In this document: one piece after another, positions 10,011 through 17,353 of the stretch
How positions within the stretch are numbered: position 1 is the first letter of the stretch
Layout: every line of letters begins with the position of its first letter
Origin: G963663615 sp963663615
Lineage (GTDB): Bacteria > Bacteroidota > Ignavibacteria > Ignavibacteriales > Melioribacteraceae
Reading direction: 5' to 3'
DNA length: 64,000 nucleotides
NCBI GenBank assembly: GCA_963663615.1
Contig: OY760517.1
Coordinates: forward strand, 868,001-932,000
Notes under the pieces: generated by a model
What the model was told of the DNA's origin: nothing
Seen by the model: only the letters and a program-made list of their open reading frames with translations
The model's database searches: none
Made by a program: the position numbers and the translations under genes

Positions 10011-10529
10011 ATGAAAAGATTATCGTTGATTGCATTGGTAATAGTGCTTCTTTTAGCTGCATGTGCAACTGAAGAAAAAGTTGTGAAAAAGGAAGTTGAA
10101 GAGGTTGTTGTCTCTAAATATGGTGATGAGATTACCTCATTTAGTAATGATGATGTTATGCTTAATGTATTTAAAAAGGGAAGTGATATTAGTGTTGTTG
10201 TGAAAAATATATCAACCAAACCGGTTTACCTTCCTGTGGTTGCACCTTTGTGGAAAGTTGGTAAACAGGATATATTCTTTAATAACCACTACGAGGTTAG
10301 CAAAAGTAAAAAGACTGTAACCCTTGAGAAACTTTCTTCCGGTGTCGAAAAAGTGGTAACATATAACAAACCCCTAAGCGATTGGGTATCGAGGTTCCTT
10401 GCTGAATATGCTTACTCAACGGATGAATTAACCCCATCAGTAGTTACCAAAAACGGAACAACTACTGTAACCCTTGAAAAATACTGGAATACCGGCTTTA
10501 AAGCTTTCGCTATTAATGCAGATTTGTAA
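10011..10529 (+). CDS. Small lipoprotein, unknown function
   Basis: 172 residues. The ATG at 10011 is preferred over the adjacent ATG at 10008 because AAGGA at 10001-10005 is then 5 nt away rather than 2. The N-terminus is a signal peptide with lipobox LLLAAC (Cys18-19), so it is probably a lipid-anchored envelope protein. The mature part is basic and acidic at first (EEKVVKKEVEEVVV) and then has a beta-sandwich look (VMLNVFKKGSDISVVVKNIS, SSGVEKVVTYNKPL). It resembles the small Ig-like lipoproteins of this phylum, but I cannot assign a function. A terminator follows at 10561. Confidence 0.7.
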   Translation: MKRLSLIALVIVLLLAACATEEKVVKKEVEEVVVSKYGDEITSFSNDDVMLNVFKKGSDISVVVKNISTKPVYLPVVAPLWKVGKQDIFFNNHYEVSKSKKTVTLEKLSSGVEKVVTYNKPLSDWVSRFLAEYAYSTDELTPSVVTKNGTTTVTLEKYWNTGFKAFAINADL

Positions 10530-10560
10530 TTCGATTTTAGATTTTTAATTTCAGGTTTGC

Positions 10561-10596
10561 GGGCAGATTAACAAAGTTTAATCTGCCCATTTTAAT
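10561..10596. terminator. Bidirectional terminator hairpin
   Basis: GGGCAGATTA (10561-10570) pairs perfectly with TAATCTGCCC (10579-10588) around an 8-nt loop and is followed by a T-rich stretch. It lies between the convergent lipoprotein gene and the iron operon, and probably ends both. Confidence 0.8.
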
Positions 10597-10622
10597 AATT
10601 TTTGAGTTGTTTAGATGTATCC

Positions 10623-12044
10623 CTACCCAACAATAATTCGCCAGATTTGTGCAGTGAAGAAGCATACAACCAAGCCCATTACAAGTGGCAGGAATGTGGA
10701 AATAAGTGTCCATTTTAAGCTGCCGGTTTCCTTGTAAATTGTGTAAATGGTGGTTGAACACGGATTATGAAGCAAGCTGAATAACATCAGGTTAATGCCT
10801 GTAAGGGCTGTCCAGCCGCCGGCACGGAAAATTTCACCCATTGCAGAGGCAGATTCCATTTCGAACATTACACCTGTTCCGGCACCCATGCCGCTTATAT
10901 TTGCTGTAAGCACAGTAAGCATTAGTACGGTTGGTATAACAATTTCGTTTGCAGGAATTGCAATTATATAAGCAAGAATTATAACTCCATTTAAGCCAAG
11001 CAGCAGACCAAAAGGGTTACTCCAGTTAATAAAATACTCAGCAATACTAATGCCATCAATAGTAACATTAGCTGTTAGCCAAATAGCCATACCGGCTGGA
11101 ACCGCAAATACAACTGCACGCCAAAGTACGAATAACGTCCTGTCTATTAGTGAGGTGTAGAGTGTTTGTATTATTCTTGGCGGACGGTAAGGAGGTAGTT
11201 CCAGACTAAATGAAGAAGCTTCTCCTTTTAATACGGTTTTTGAGAGTCCCCACGATACTACAAGACTAAGCACGATGCCAAGTAGTGCAACAGCAACTAC
11301 TGCACCGGCGGATACAAGTCCGGCTATATGTGCAGGTACTGCTGCACCTACGAAAATTGAGGCGATAAGTATTTGGGTAGGCCACCTGCCATTACAAAGC
11401 GAAAAGTTGTTTGTAATAATTGCAATAATTCTTTCACGGGGCGAGTCTATTACTCTTGCAGCTACAACACCTGCAGCGTTACAGCCAAATCCCATACTCA
11501 TGGTGAGTGCCTGCTTGCCGTGTGCACCGGCTTTACGGAAAAGGTTATCCATATTGAAAGCAACACGGGGAAGATAACCAAAATCCTCAAGCAGTGTAAA
11601 CATTGGGAAGAATATTGCCATAGGAGGCAGCATTACGCTAATTACCCATGCCATCGAAAGATATGCCCCATCAATAAGGAATCCGGCAAGCCATTCAGGC
11701 GAGCCAATATTTAGCATTAAGTCTTTTAATGTTGGGTGAAGATAGTCAACCAGCACCGAGGCAATCATACCGGATGGAACGTTTGCTCCTTCCACGGTTA
11801 AATAAAATACCAGTGCCAATAGTAAAAACATGATAGGAAAACCAAAAGTACGACTTGTTACAAGTTTATCTATTTGGGCATCAAGGTTAAATGCACCCGG
11901 TTTACCCTTGTGAGTAACGGATGTATCTGCAATTCTGGCAGCCTCTTCGTAAATCGATTCCATCAGGGAATCGTGAAAATTTTCAGCCACTTCCCAACGC
12001 AGGTTTTGGGCATCTTTTAATATTTTGTTCTTTTTATTTTCCAT
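10623..12044 (-). CDS. feoB: Ferrous iron transporter FeoB, membrane (permease) half
   Basis: 473 residues carrying the two Gate (nucleoside-recognition-like) domains and the FeoB C-terminal region, but no GTPase domain. It forms the inner-membrane channel for Fe(II). The visible signature is MGFGCNAAGVVAARVID and then NNFSLCNGRWP, the position where single-chain FeoB usually has a CSARLP-type motif; LCNGR suggests a distinct FeoB clade. The second Gate domain (IPANEIVIPTVLMLTVL) and the last helices (LHNPCSTTIYTIYKETGS) are intact. Its start lies 18 bp after the stop of the GTPase half, each half has its own ATG, and neither looks damaged, so this is a split transporter rather than a frameshift. 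The start has only a weak GGAT upstream, suggesting coupled translation. It is the last gene of the operon. Confidence 0.9.
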   Translation of the reverse strand: MENKKNKILKDAQNLRWEVAENFHDSLMESIYEEAARIADTSVTHKGKPGAFNLDAQIDKLVTSRTFGFPIMFLLLALVFYLTVEGANVPSGMIASVLVDYLHPTLKDLMLNIGSPEWLAGFLIDGAYLSMAWVISVMLPPMAIFFPMFTLLEDFGYLPRVAFNMDNLFRKAGAHGKQALTMSMGFGCNAAGVVAARVIDSPRERIIAIITNNFSLCNGRWPTQILIASIFVGAAVPAHIAGLVSAGAVVAVALLGIVLSLVVSWGLSKTVLKGEASSFSLELPPYRPPRIIQTLYTSLIDRTLFVLWRAVVFAVPAGMAIWLTANVTIDGISIAEYFINWSNPFGLLLGLNGVIILAYIIAIPANEIVIPTVLMLTVLTANISGMGAGTGVMFEMESASAMGEIFRAGGWTALTGINLMLFSLLHNPCSTTIYTIYKETGSLKWTLISTFLPLVMGLVVCFFTAQIWRIIVG

Positions 12045-12062
12045 TTATTCAATAATCCAATT

Positions 12063-12866
12063 TTATTCAGCAACAACATCTTCAAACTTGGTGATGGTAG
12101 AAAGTTCACCACTTTCAACAGCATCAATAATCATCTGATCACCTTCAAGCAGGCGTAATGCAACCCATCTTGAGTTTGGAAGATCAGGAAATTCCTCTGT
12201 TAGCTGGTGCTGTATTTTTTCAATTGCACGGTTAATATCATCCGAATACTTTGCCTTGCGGAATGGTTTGCAAACATACTCGCCAGTAGCAACTTCGTGT
12301 ACATATTTTAGTAAATCATCCATGCCTTCACGTTGACGTGCAGCAGTAGCGACAACCGGAATGCCAAGTTCTTTTGAAAGGTGGCGTATATCAACCTCAA
12401 TATTGTGTCTGCGAGCCTCATCTATAAGGTTAACGCACAATACTGCACGATCTGTTATTTCGAGTACCTGCAAGGCAAGGTTCAGGTTTCGTTCAAGTCG
12501 GGTAGCATCAACAACAATAATTGTTACATCGGGCTGACCAAAGAGTATAAAGTTACGGGCTACTTCTTCATCCGTACTTGTGGATAGTAGTGAATAGGTT
12601 CCAGGCAAATCTACAATTTTGTAGGTCTTATCGTTATATTCAAAACCACCTTCGGCTCTTGAAACAGTTTTGCCGGGCCAGTTACCAGTATGTTGTCTTA
12701 AACCTGTAAAATTATTAAAAACAGTGCTTTTGCCAGTGTTCGGATTACCGGCAAGAGCGATAACATAGTCTGTATTCTCCATATTAACACCCAGCTTTTT
12801 CAGGTTACCCTGATTATGTACCGGGCAGTTTGCACAGTCCGCATTTAATTTTACTTCGTTACTCAT
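12063..12866 (-). CDS. feoB: Ferrous iron transporter FeoB, GTPase half
   Basis: 267 residues. It holds the G domain that gates Fe(II) entry: G1 GNPNTGKST, G3 DLPGTYS, the G4-type NLID, and a G5-like ATAARQREG. A helical GDI-like stretch follows to the end (DINRAIEKIQHQLTEEFPD). I place the start at the ATG at 12864-12866, which has GGAAGGAGAT just upstream; a longer reading frame begins eight codons earlier without support. The start overlaps the stop of the DtxR-FeoA gene by 8 bp. Before the G domain lies a short segment with CANCPVH, a cysteine pair that could bind metal. The membrane half is encoded next door, so the two polypeptides must assemble. Confidence 0.92.
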   Translation of the reverse strand: MSNEVKLNADCANCPVHNQGNLKKLGVNMENTDYVIALAGNPNTGKSTVFNNFTGLRQHTGNWPGKTVSRAEGGFEYNDKTYKIVDLPGTYSLLSTSTDEEVARNFILFGQPDVTIIVVDATRLERNLNLALQVLEITDRAVLCVNLIDEARRHNIEVDIRHLSKELGIPVVATAARQREGMDDLLKYVHEVATGEYVCKPFRKAKYSDDINRAIEKIQHQLTEEFPDLPNSRWVALRLLEGDQMIIDAVESGELSTITKFEDVVAE

Positions 12867-13893
12867 TGTTATCTCCTTCCACATCTTCAATATAAATCAA
12901 GTCTGCCTGATCGTTACGGATTGCAATTGAGGCACCACGAATTTTGTACGCAACCGGATTACCCGATTTGCTTTTCAATTCCGGTATAACAATTGTTCCG
13001 GGTACAAGACCCAAATCCATTAGTCTTCTTCTCTGTTTGCCACGTAAACCTCGACTAAGATTTTTTATTTTAACCGGCTTACCCATCCGGGCTTTTGAAA
13101 GAGACTTAAATTCCTGAATTATATCATTTTCGTTTTCAAGTACCTGAACCGTAACGTTATGGGCAAATTCAGGGGCAAGAATGTGTACTTCATCATTTGC
13201 ATAAAATTTAATTTTTGTTTCAGTTTTTTCAAGAACATGTACCTGCATCCATTTGAAAAGACCTATGGCGTTAAGCTGATGGTAAATTGTTGAAGGCTCA
13301 TCCTCAATATGTAATATTTTACCAACCTGCCCGGTTTCCATTTGGTCGAGGGGTACACCGTCAAGTTTGGGAAGGTGACCATTTGCTGTTGGTATTGGGT
13401 CACCATGTGGGTCAACCACCGGATTACCAAGCTGAGCAGCAAGGTTTTCGATCTGGTCCTGAGTAACCTCATGTTCCAGTCGCTCAGCTTCATTATGCCA
13501 GTCGTTTGCATGAAGACTTGTTTCATCAGCGAGGTATCTTTCAAGCAAGCGGTGAGTACGTATAACCCTAAGGGCATATTCACGACCTTCTTTGGTTAGT
13601 TCAAAGGAGTTGCCGTCAATTTTTATCAAGTCCATTGTTTCAAGCAGTCTAATGAATTCTTCTGCTTTATCTTCGGATATATTTAATTTAAGAGCCAAAC
13701 CGGTTTTGGGGCACGACTCATTATTATGTTCGCAATCAAAAATATGTTTAAGTGCATCCTCAACAATCACACGCTGCTGGTCTTTGTTGGCTCTTTTATA
13801 TCTTGAGATCAAACCTTTTTCCGGGAAAAATATAAAAGTTACAATGCTTGTAACAATACTGCCTACAACAAGAGCAATAACCGGATCAATCAT
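12859..13893 (-). CDS. Membrane-anchored DtxR-like / FeoA fusion protein
   Basis: 344 residues in an unusual order. About 4-24 is one transmembrane helix (VIALVVGSIVTSIVTFIFF). About 40-110 is a DtxR-type winged helix (LALKLNISEDKAEEFIRLL, then LTKEGREYALRVIRTHRLLE). About 110-175 is the DtxR dimerisation and metal-binding region (NEAERLEHEVT, DPHGDPIP). Two FeoA/SH3-like domains follow (about 185-250 and 268-338; the second has LRGKQRRRLMDLGLVPGT). FeoA domains normally assist FeoB, and DtxR proteins repress iron genes under high Fe(II). The protein sits between the free regulator and the GTPase half of FeoB, with 10-bp and overlapping junctions. It may act as a membrane Fe(II) sensor that touches FeoB; whether it binds DNA is open. 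A CEHNNESC pair lies in the winged helix. Confidence 0.88.
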   Translation of the reverse strand: MIDPVIALVVGSIVTSIVTFIFFPEKGLISRYKRANKDQQRVIVEDALKHIFDCEHNNESCPKTGLALKLNISEDKAEEFIRLLETMDLIKIDGNSFELTKEGREYALRVIRTHRLLERYLADETSLHANDWHNEAERLEHEVTQDQIENLAAQLGNPVVDPHGDPIPTANGHLPKLDGVPLDQMETGQVGKILHIEDEPSTIYHQLNAIGLFKWMQVHVLEKTETKIKFYANDEVHILAPEFAHNVTVQVLENENDIIQEFKSLSKARMGKPVKIKNLSRGLRGKQRRRLMDLGLVPGTIVIPELKSKSGNPVAYKIRGASIAIRNDQADLIYIEDVEGDNNE

Positions 13894-13903
13894 ATTTGTA
13901 CCT

Positions 13904-14569
13904 CTACTTTAATTCCGAAACGAAAATGTTTTCTGAAATTTTTTCGCTAAGGGTATGAAATGAATTATCAATTTTTATTTGTACCGAATTATCAAAAGAA
14001 AACCGTTTGATTAGAGTTATCTTTTTGTTTAGCAGTAAACCAATTTCAGTAAAGTATTCTATAAGTTCACTATTCTTGTCCGATACCTTTGTAACAACAT
14101 ACTTTGAACCTGTAGCTACTTCCTTTAGTGGCAGGTAATCAGGCACCTCAGGCATTTCACCGTTTTTGCCCGGTATTGGTGAGCCATGCGGGTCGAATTT
14201 GGGGAAGCCCAGAAACTCGTCAATTTTATCCATAAGCAAATCGGAAGAGGAGTGTTCCAGATTTTCTGCTTCACAATGAACTTCGCTCCACGACATATTA
14301 AGTACATTTTCAAGGAAGGTTTCCCACAGCCTATGACGTCTTATCACTTTTAATGCTATCTCCTTGCCTACCTCAGTCAGGTTAACACCTTTATATTTGG
14401 TGTACGAAAGCAAACTTTCATCAGCTAACTTTCTTGCCATTTCACTGGTAGCAGCATTTGTTATACTCAGTTTCTTGGCAATTTTTGAGGTTGTTACCGT
14501 TAATTCACCCCTGCTGGTTTGGGCGTAAACGGTTTTAAGATAATTTTCTTTTGATATAGTTGTATTCAT
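13904..14569 (-). CDS. DtxR/MntR-family metal-dependent repressor
   Basis: 221 residues, with the full DtxR layout. There is an N-terminal winged helix-turn-helix (LTVTTSKIAKKLSITNAATS, VNLTEVGKEIALKVIRRHRLW), a dimerisation and metal-binding domain (CEAENLEHSSSDLLMDKID, FDPHGSPIP) and a C-terminal FeoA/SH3-like domain from about 150. The metal-binding residues Cys, Glu and His of the second domain are present. It is the first gene of the iron operon and has a matching palindrome 28 bp upstream of its start, so autoregulation is likely. Fe(II) is the likelier effector given the feoB genes, though Mn(II) is not excluded from sequence. Confidence 0.92.
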   Translation of the reverse strand: MNTTISKENYLKTVYAQTSRGELTVTTSKIAKKLSITNAATSEMARKLADESLLSYTKYKGVNLTEVGKEIALKVIRRHRLWETFLENVLNMSWSEVHCEAENLEHSSSDLLMDKIDEFLGFPKFDPHGSPIPGKNGEMPEVPDYLPLKEVATGSKYVVTKVSDKNSELIEYFTEIGLLLNKKITLIKRFSFDNSVQIKIDNSFHTLSEKISENIFVSELK

Positions 14570-14596
14570 AATATTATGGTTTTGTTTAATACAAAG

Positions 14597-14610
14597 TTAG
14601 GCAAGCCTAA
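14597..14610. promoter_or_regulatory. DtxR-type operator (TTAGGC-AA-GCCTAA)
   Basis: A perfect 6+6 bp inverted repeat with a 2-nt centre, ending 28 bp before the start of the DtxR gene. It matches the outline of known DtxR/IdeR boxes (TTAGG...CCTAA). Its position would cover the promoter of the iron operon. I saw no second copy elsewhere in the window. Assignment is by resemblance and position. Confidence 0.75.
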
Positions 14611-14769
14611 ACTATTTATCAAGTAATTTTAATAAAATAATAAAGATAATACAAAAAAGTTCTATTATATTCAGGTTAGCTTTAATTTAGGAATGTTTCA
14701 ATGTTGGTTATACAATCAAATATTTATTAAATTTACAATCTTGTTTTGTTTTCTTGAAAGGAGATATAT

Positions 14770-15864
14770 ATGGCAGAAATTACCAGAGAAATGGTTGTGG
14801 AATCGTTAACACAAGTTAATGACCCGGATTTAAAGAACAATTTGGTAAATCTTAATTCGGTAAAAGATATACAGATTGAAGCAGGAAATATAAAAGTAAC
14901 AATTGAGTTACAGAACCCTGAAGGTGAAAATGCCGAAGCAGTTAAAGCTCAATGTGAAGCTGTAATAAGAAGCGTTGCTCCGGATGCAGGTGCTGTAATA
15001 GTTAAATCTGTTCAAAAAGTTACTTCAACAAACCAAACAGGTCCTTACGAAATTATGCCCGGTGTAAAACACACAATTGCTGTGGCTTCGGGTAAAGGTG
15101 GTGTTGGTAAATCAACAGTAGCGGCTAACCTTGCTGTTGCTCTGGCTAAAGACGGGGCAAAAGTAGGATTGATCGATGCTGATATTTACGGTCCAAGTAT
15201 ACCGCTAATGTTTGGTGTAGGCAATAAACCAAAAGTTTATCAGTCTTCGTTTTCAAACAAAATGTTACCACTTGAAGCACATGGTGTAAAACTTATGTCA
15301 ATAGGCTTTCTTATTGAAGATAACCAGGCAGTTATTTGGCGCGGACCTATGGCGAGTGGTGCTGTTAAGCAGTTTATGAGTGATGTTGATTGGGAAGAGC
15401 TTGATTACTTAATATTCGACTTGCCTCCGGGAACAGGTGATATTCAGCTTACACTTGTTCAAACTATTCCGCTTTCGGGTGCTGTTATTGTTACTACACC
15501 TCAGGATGTTGCACTTATCGATGCCAAGAAGGGCTTAAAGATGTTCGAAAGAGTTAACGTGCCTGTGTTTGGAATTGTTGAAAACATGAGTTATTTTGTA
15601 GCCCCGGATACCGGTAAAAGATATGATATTTTTGGTACTGGTGGTGGCGAAAGACTTGCGGCTGAACTTGAAACTACTTTCCTTGGCGGAATTCCGATTG
15701 ATCCGGCTATCAGGGAAGGTGGCGATAATGGTAAGCCTATTGTAGCACAGTATCCTGATTCGGAACATGCTGCTGCATTTAGTCAAATTGGAAAAAACCT
15801 GGCTGAACAGATTAACATCAACAACAAAAATAATGGTCCTGATCTGGAAATTGATCTGGGTTAA
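14770..15864 (+). CDS. mrp: Mrp/NBP35-type iron-sulfur carrier ATPase
   Basis: 364 residues. Residues 1-90 are a MIP18/DUF59 domain and the rest is a ParA/MinD-like P-loop ATPase with SGKGGVGKST at 107-116, IDADIYGPSIP and the switch FDLPPGTGD. Mrp proteins hold and pass on Fe-S clusters in the cytosol. The CxxC found in many homologues is absent here: the segment reads NMSYFVAPDTGKRYDIFG. AAAGGAGAT sits 4-5 nt before the ATG. An Nfu-like gene follows after 15 bp, which supports the Fe-S role. Confidence 0.92.
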   Translation: MAEITREMVVESLTQVNDPDLKNNLVNLNSVKDIQIEAGNIKVTIELQNPEGENAEAVKAQCEAVIRSVAPDAGAVIVKSVQKVTSTNQTGPYEIMPGVKHTIAVASGKGGVGKSTVAANLAVALAKDGAKVGLIDADIYGPSIPLMFGVGNKPKVYQSSFSNKMLPLEAHGVKLMSIGFLIEDNQAVIWRGPMASGAVKQFMSDVDWEELDYLIFDLPPGTGDIQLTLVQTIPLSGAVIVTTPQDVALIDAKKGLKMFERVNVPVFGIVENMSYFVAPDTGKRYDIFGTGGGERLAAELETTFLGGIPIDPAIREGGDNGKPIVAQYPDSEHAAAFSQIGKNLAEQININNKNNGPDLEIDLG

Positions 15865-15879
15865 CCAACGGAGAAAAAT

Positions 15880-16119
15880 ATGAACCAGGAAATGTATGAC
15901 AAGGTAAAAAGTGCTCTTGAAACTATTCGTCCGTATCTTAAGGCAGACGGTGGTGACGTTGAATTGGTTAATATTTCCGATGATGGTATTGTAGAGGTTA
16001 AACTTAAAGGTGCATGTGTTGGATGCCCTATGAGTCAGATGACCCTGCGTGCCGGAGTTGAACGTGCACTGCTGCGCGAAGTACCTGGCATACGCCGTGT
16101 TGAAGCCGTTAATGCTTAA
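15880..16119 (+). CDS. NifU-like C-terminal domain Fe-S scaffold (Nfu)
   Basis: 79 residues consisting only of the Nfu domain, with the cluster-binding pair in GACVGCPMS (Cys46 and Cys49). The preceding RPYLKADGGDVELV is the hallmark opening of the domain. It carries a [4Fe-4S] cluster for delivery to apo-proteins. It lies 15 bp after mrp with a GGAG ribosome-binding site, so the two form a small Fe-S delivery operon. Confidence 0.93.
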   Translation: MNQEMYDKVKSALETIRPYLKADGGDVELVNISDDGIVEVKLKGACVGCPMSQMTLRAGVERALLREVPGIRRVEAVNA

Positions 16120-16161
16120 AACGATTATTGTATTATTATAAATATAAATTCAGGAGATAAT

Positions 16162-16920
16162 ATGGCAAAGTATATTATTGCCGGTAACTGGAAGATGAAT
16201 AAAAATCTTGCAGAAGCTGCCGAACTGGTAAACGGATTGAAAGTTGCACTTGAAGGTAAAGAGCTTAAAGCCGAAGTTATTGTTTGTCCACCTTATGTTA
16301 GTCTTACCGAAGTTGCAAAACTTGTTGAAGGTACTGCAATTAAACTGGGTGCACAGAACATGTATTTCGAAGAAAGTGGAGCCTATACCGGTGAAGTTTC
16401 TGCCGATATGCTAAAAAGCATACCTTGCGAATATGTTATTCTTGGTCACTCGGAAAGAAGAACCATTTTTAACGAAAGCAACGCAACAATAAACAAAAAA
16501 GTTAAAAAAGCTCTTGAAGCTGAACTTAAACCAATATTCTGTATTGGCGAAACTCTTGAAGAAAGAGAAAGCGGTATAATGAAAGCAGTTCTTGAAATTC
16601 AGGTACGTGAAGGTCTTAAAGATGTTAGTGAAGCTGAACTTGCAAACATAGTTCTTGCTTACGAACCTGTTTGGGCTATTGGTACTGGCGTTACTGCTTC
16701 ACCGGAACAGGCTCAGGAAGTTCATGCTTTCCTAAGAGCTCTTGTTACTGAAATGTATAGCGAAGCAGCTGCCGAAGCTTTAACCATACAGTATGGTGGA
16801 AGTGTTAAGCCTAACAACGCTGAAGAACTTCTTGGTATGGCTGATATTAATGGTGCACTTGTTGGTGGTGCTTGCCTTAAAGCTGATTCATTTGCTGCTG
16901 TTGTTGAAGCTGTAAAATAA
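16162..16920 (+). CDS. tpiA: Triosephosphate isomerase
   Basis: 252 residues, full length. It interconverts dihydroxyacetone phosphate and glyceraldehyde 3-phosphate. The active-site residues are visible: Asn9 and Lys11 in AGNWKMNK, His96 in LGHSERR and Glu168 in AYEPVWAIGTG. The phosphate-binding loops YGGSVKPNN and ALVGGACL are intact. CAGGAGAT lies just before the ATG. It is 42 bp after the Nfu gene and may be cotranscribed with it. A strong terminator follows. Confidence 0.98.
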   Translation: MAKYIIAGNWKMNKNLAEAAELVNGLKVALEGKELKAEVIVCPPYVSLTEVAKLVEGTAIKLGAQNMYFEESGAYTGEVSADMLKSIPCEYVILGHSERRTIFNESNATINKKVKKALEAELKPIFCIGETLEERESGIMKAVLEIQVREGLKDVSEAELANIVLAYEPVWAIGTGVTASPEQAQEVHAFLRALVTEMYSEAAAEALTIQYGGSVKPNNAEELLGMADINGALVGGACLKADSFAAVVEAVK

Positions 16921-16972
16921 AGATATTTCCGTAGCCCATGAGTGATCTTTTGGGTTGTTTATATTTTGTATC

Positions 16973-17008
16973 AAACCTTCAATGTTTTATAACATTGAAG
17001 GTTTTTTT
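16973..17008 (+). terminator. Rho-independent terminator after tpiA
   Basis: AACCTTCAATGTT pairs with AACATTGAAGGTT around a 4-nt loop (TTAT) and runs into a seven-T tract at 17002-17008. It lies 53 bp after the tpiA stop. Confidence 0.92.
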
Positions 17009-17263
17009 ATGTATAGACTAAATTTTATAAGTATCCAAAGTTTTAGATGTTTCGGATTTTTTGTGTTTCCAAATAGTGCAGGTTGGTGTGTGGGAGGTTA
17101 CGGTTTTTTTATAAATCCAAAACCTTATTTCTCCATATTTACCACTTCCTAACAATTCTCGATTATTACTGGTTATTCCTTCCACTTTCTTTACCCTTTA
17201 TGGCGGAAAAACCTAATGAAAGAAAGTGATAAGAAAAACCAAGAGATCAAGACTATTGCTAAA
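17009..17263. other. Non-coding stretch between tpiA and the DUF389 gene
   Basis: I see no supported gene here. Short open frames exist on the plus strand, but one crosses the tpiA terminator and the other contains the terminator hairpin at 17264-17296. No RNA gene is recognised. Confidence 0.6.
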
Positions 17264-17296
17264 AATTATTTTGAATTTACTAAATTCAAAATAATT
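17260..17296 (-). terminator. Terminator of the DUF389 gene (15-bp perfect hairpin)
   Basis: AATTATTTTGAATTT (17264-17278) and AAATTCAAAATAATT (17282-17296) form a 15-bp perfect stem with a 3-nt loop. Read on the minus strand it ends in a T run, 58 bp beyond the stop of the DUF389 gene. That orientation and position fit a terminator. Confidence 0.8.
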
Positions 17297-17353
17297 GATG
17301 TCGCTATAAACACGGTAGTTTTGATTAGGTTGGCACAAACGTACCAGCTTAAT

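Noticed and set aside
10623..12866. feoB read as a frameshifted single gene
   Set aside because: Both parts have proper starts, intact domains and an 18-bp gap; the permease motif also points to a separate clade.
16955..17152. 65-codon plus-strand open frame after tpiA
   Set aside because: It runs through the tpiA terminator hairpin, has no ribosome-binding site and its translation is low-complexity aromatic.
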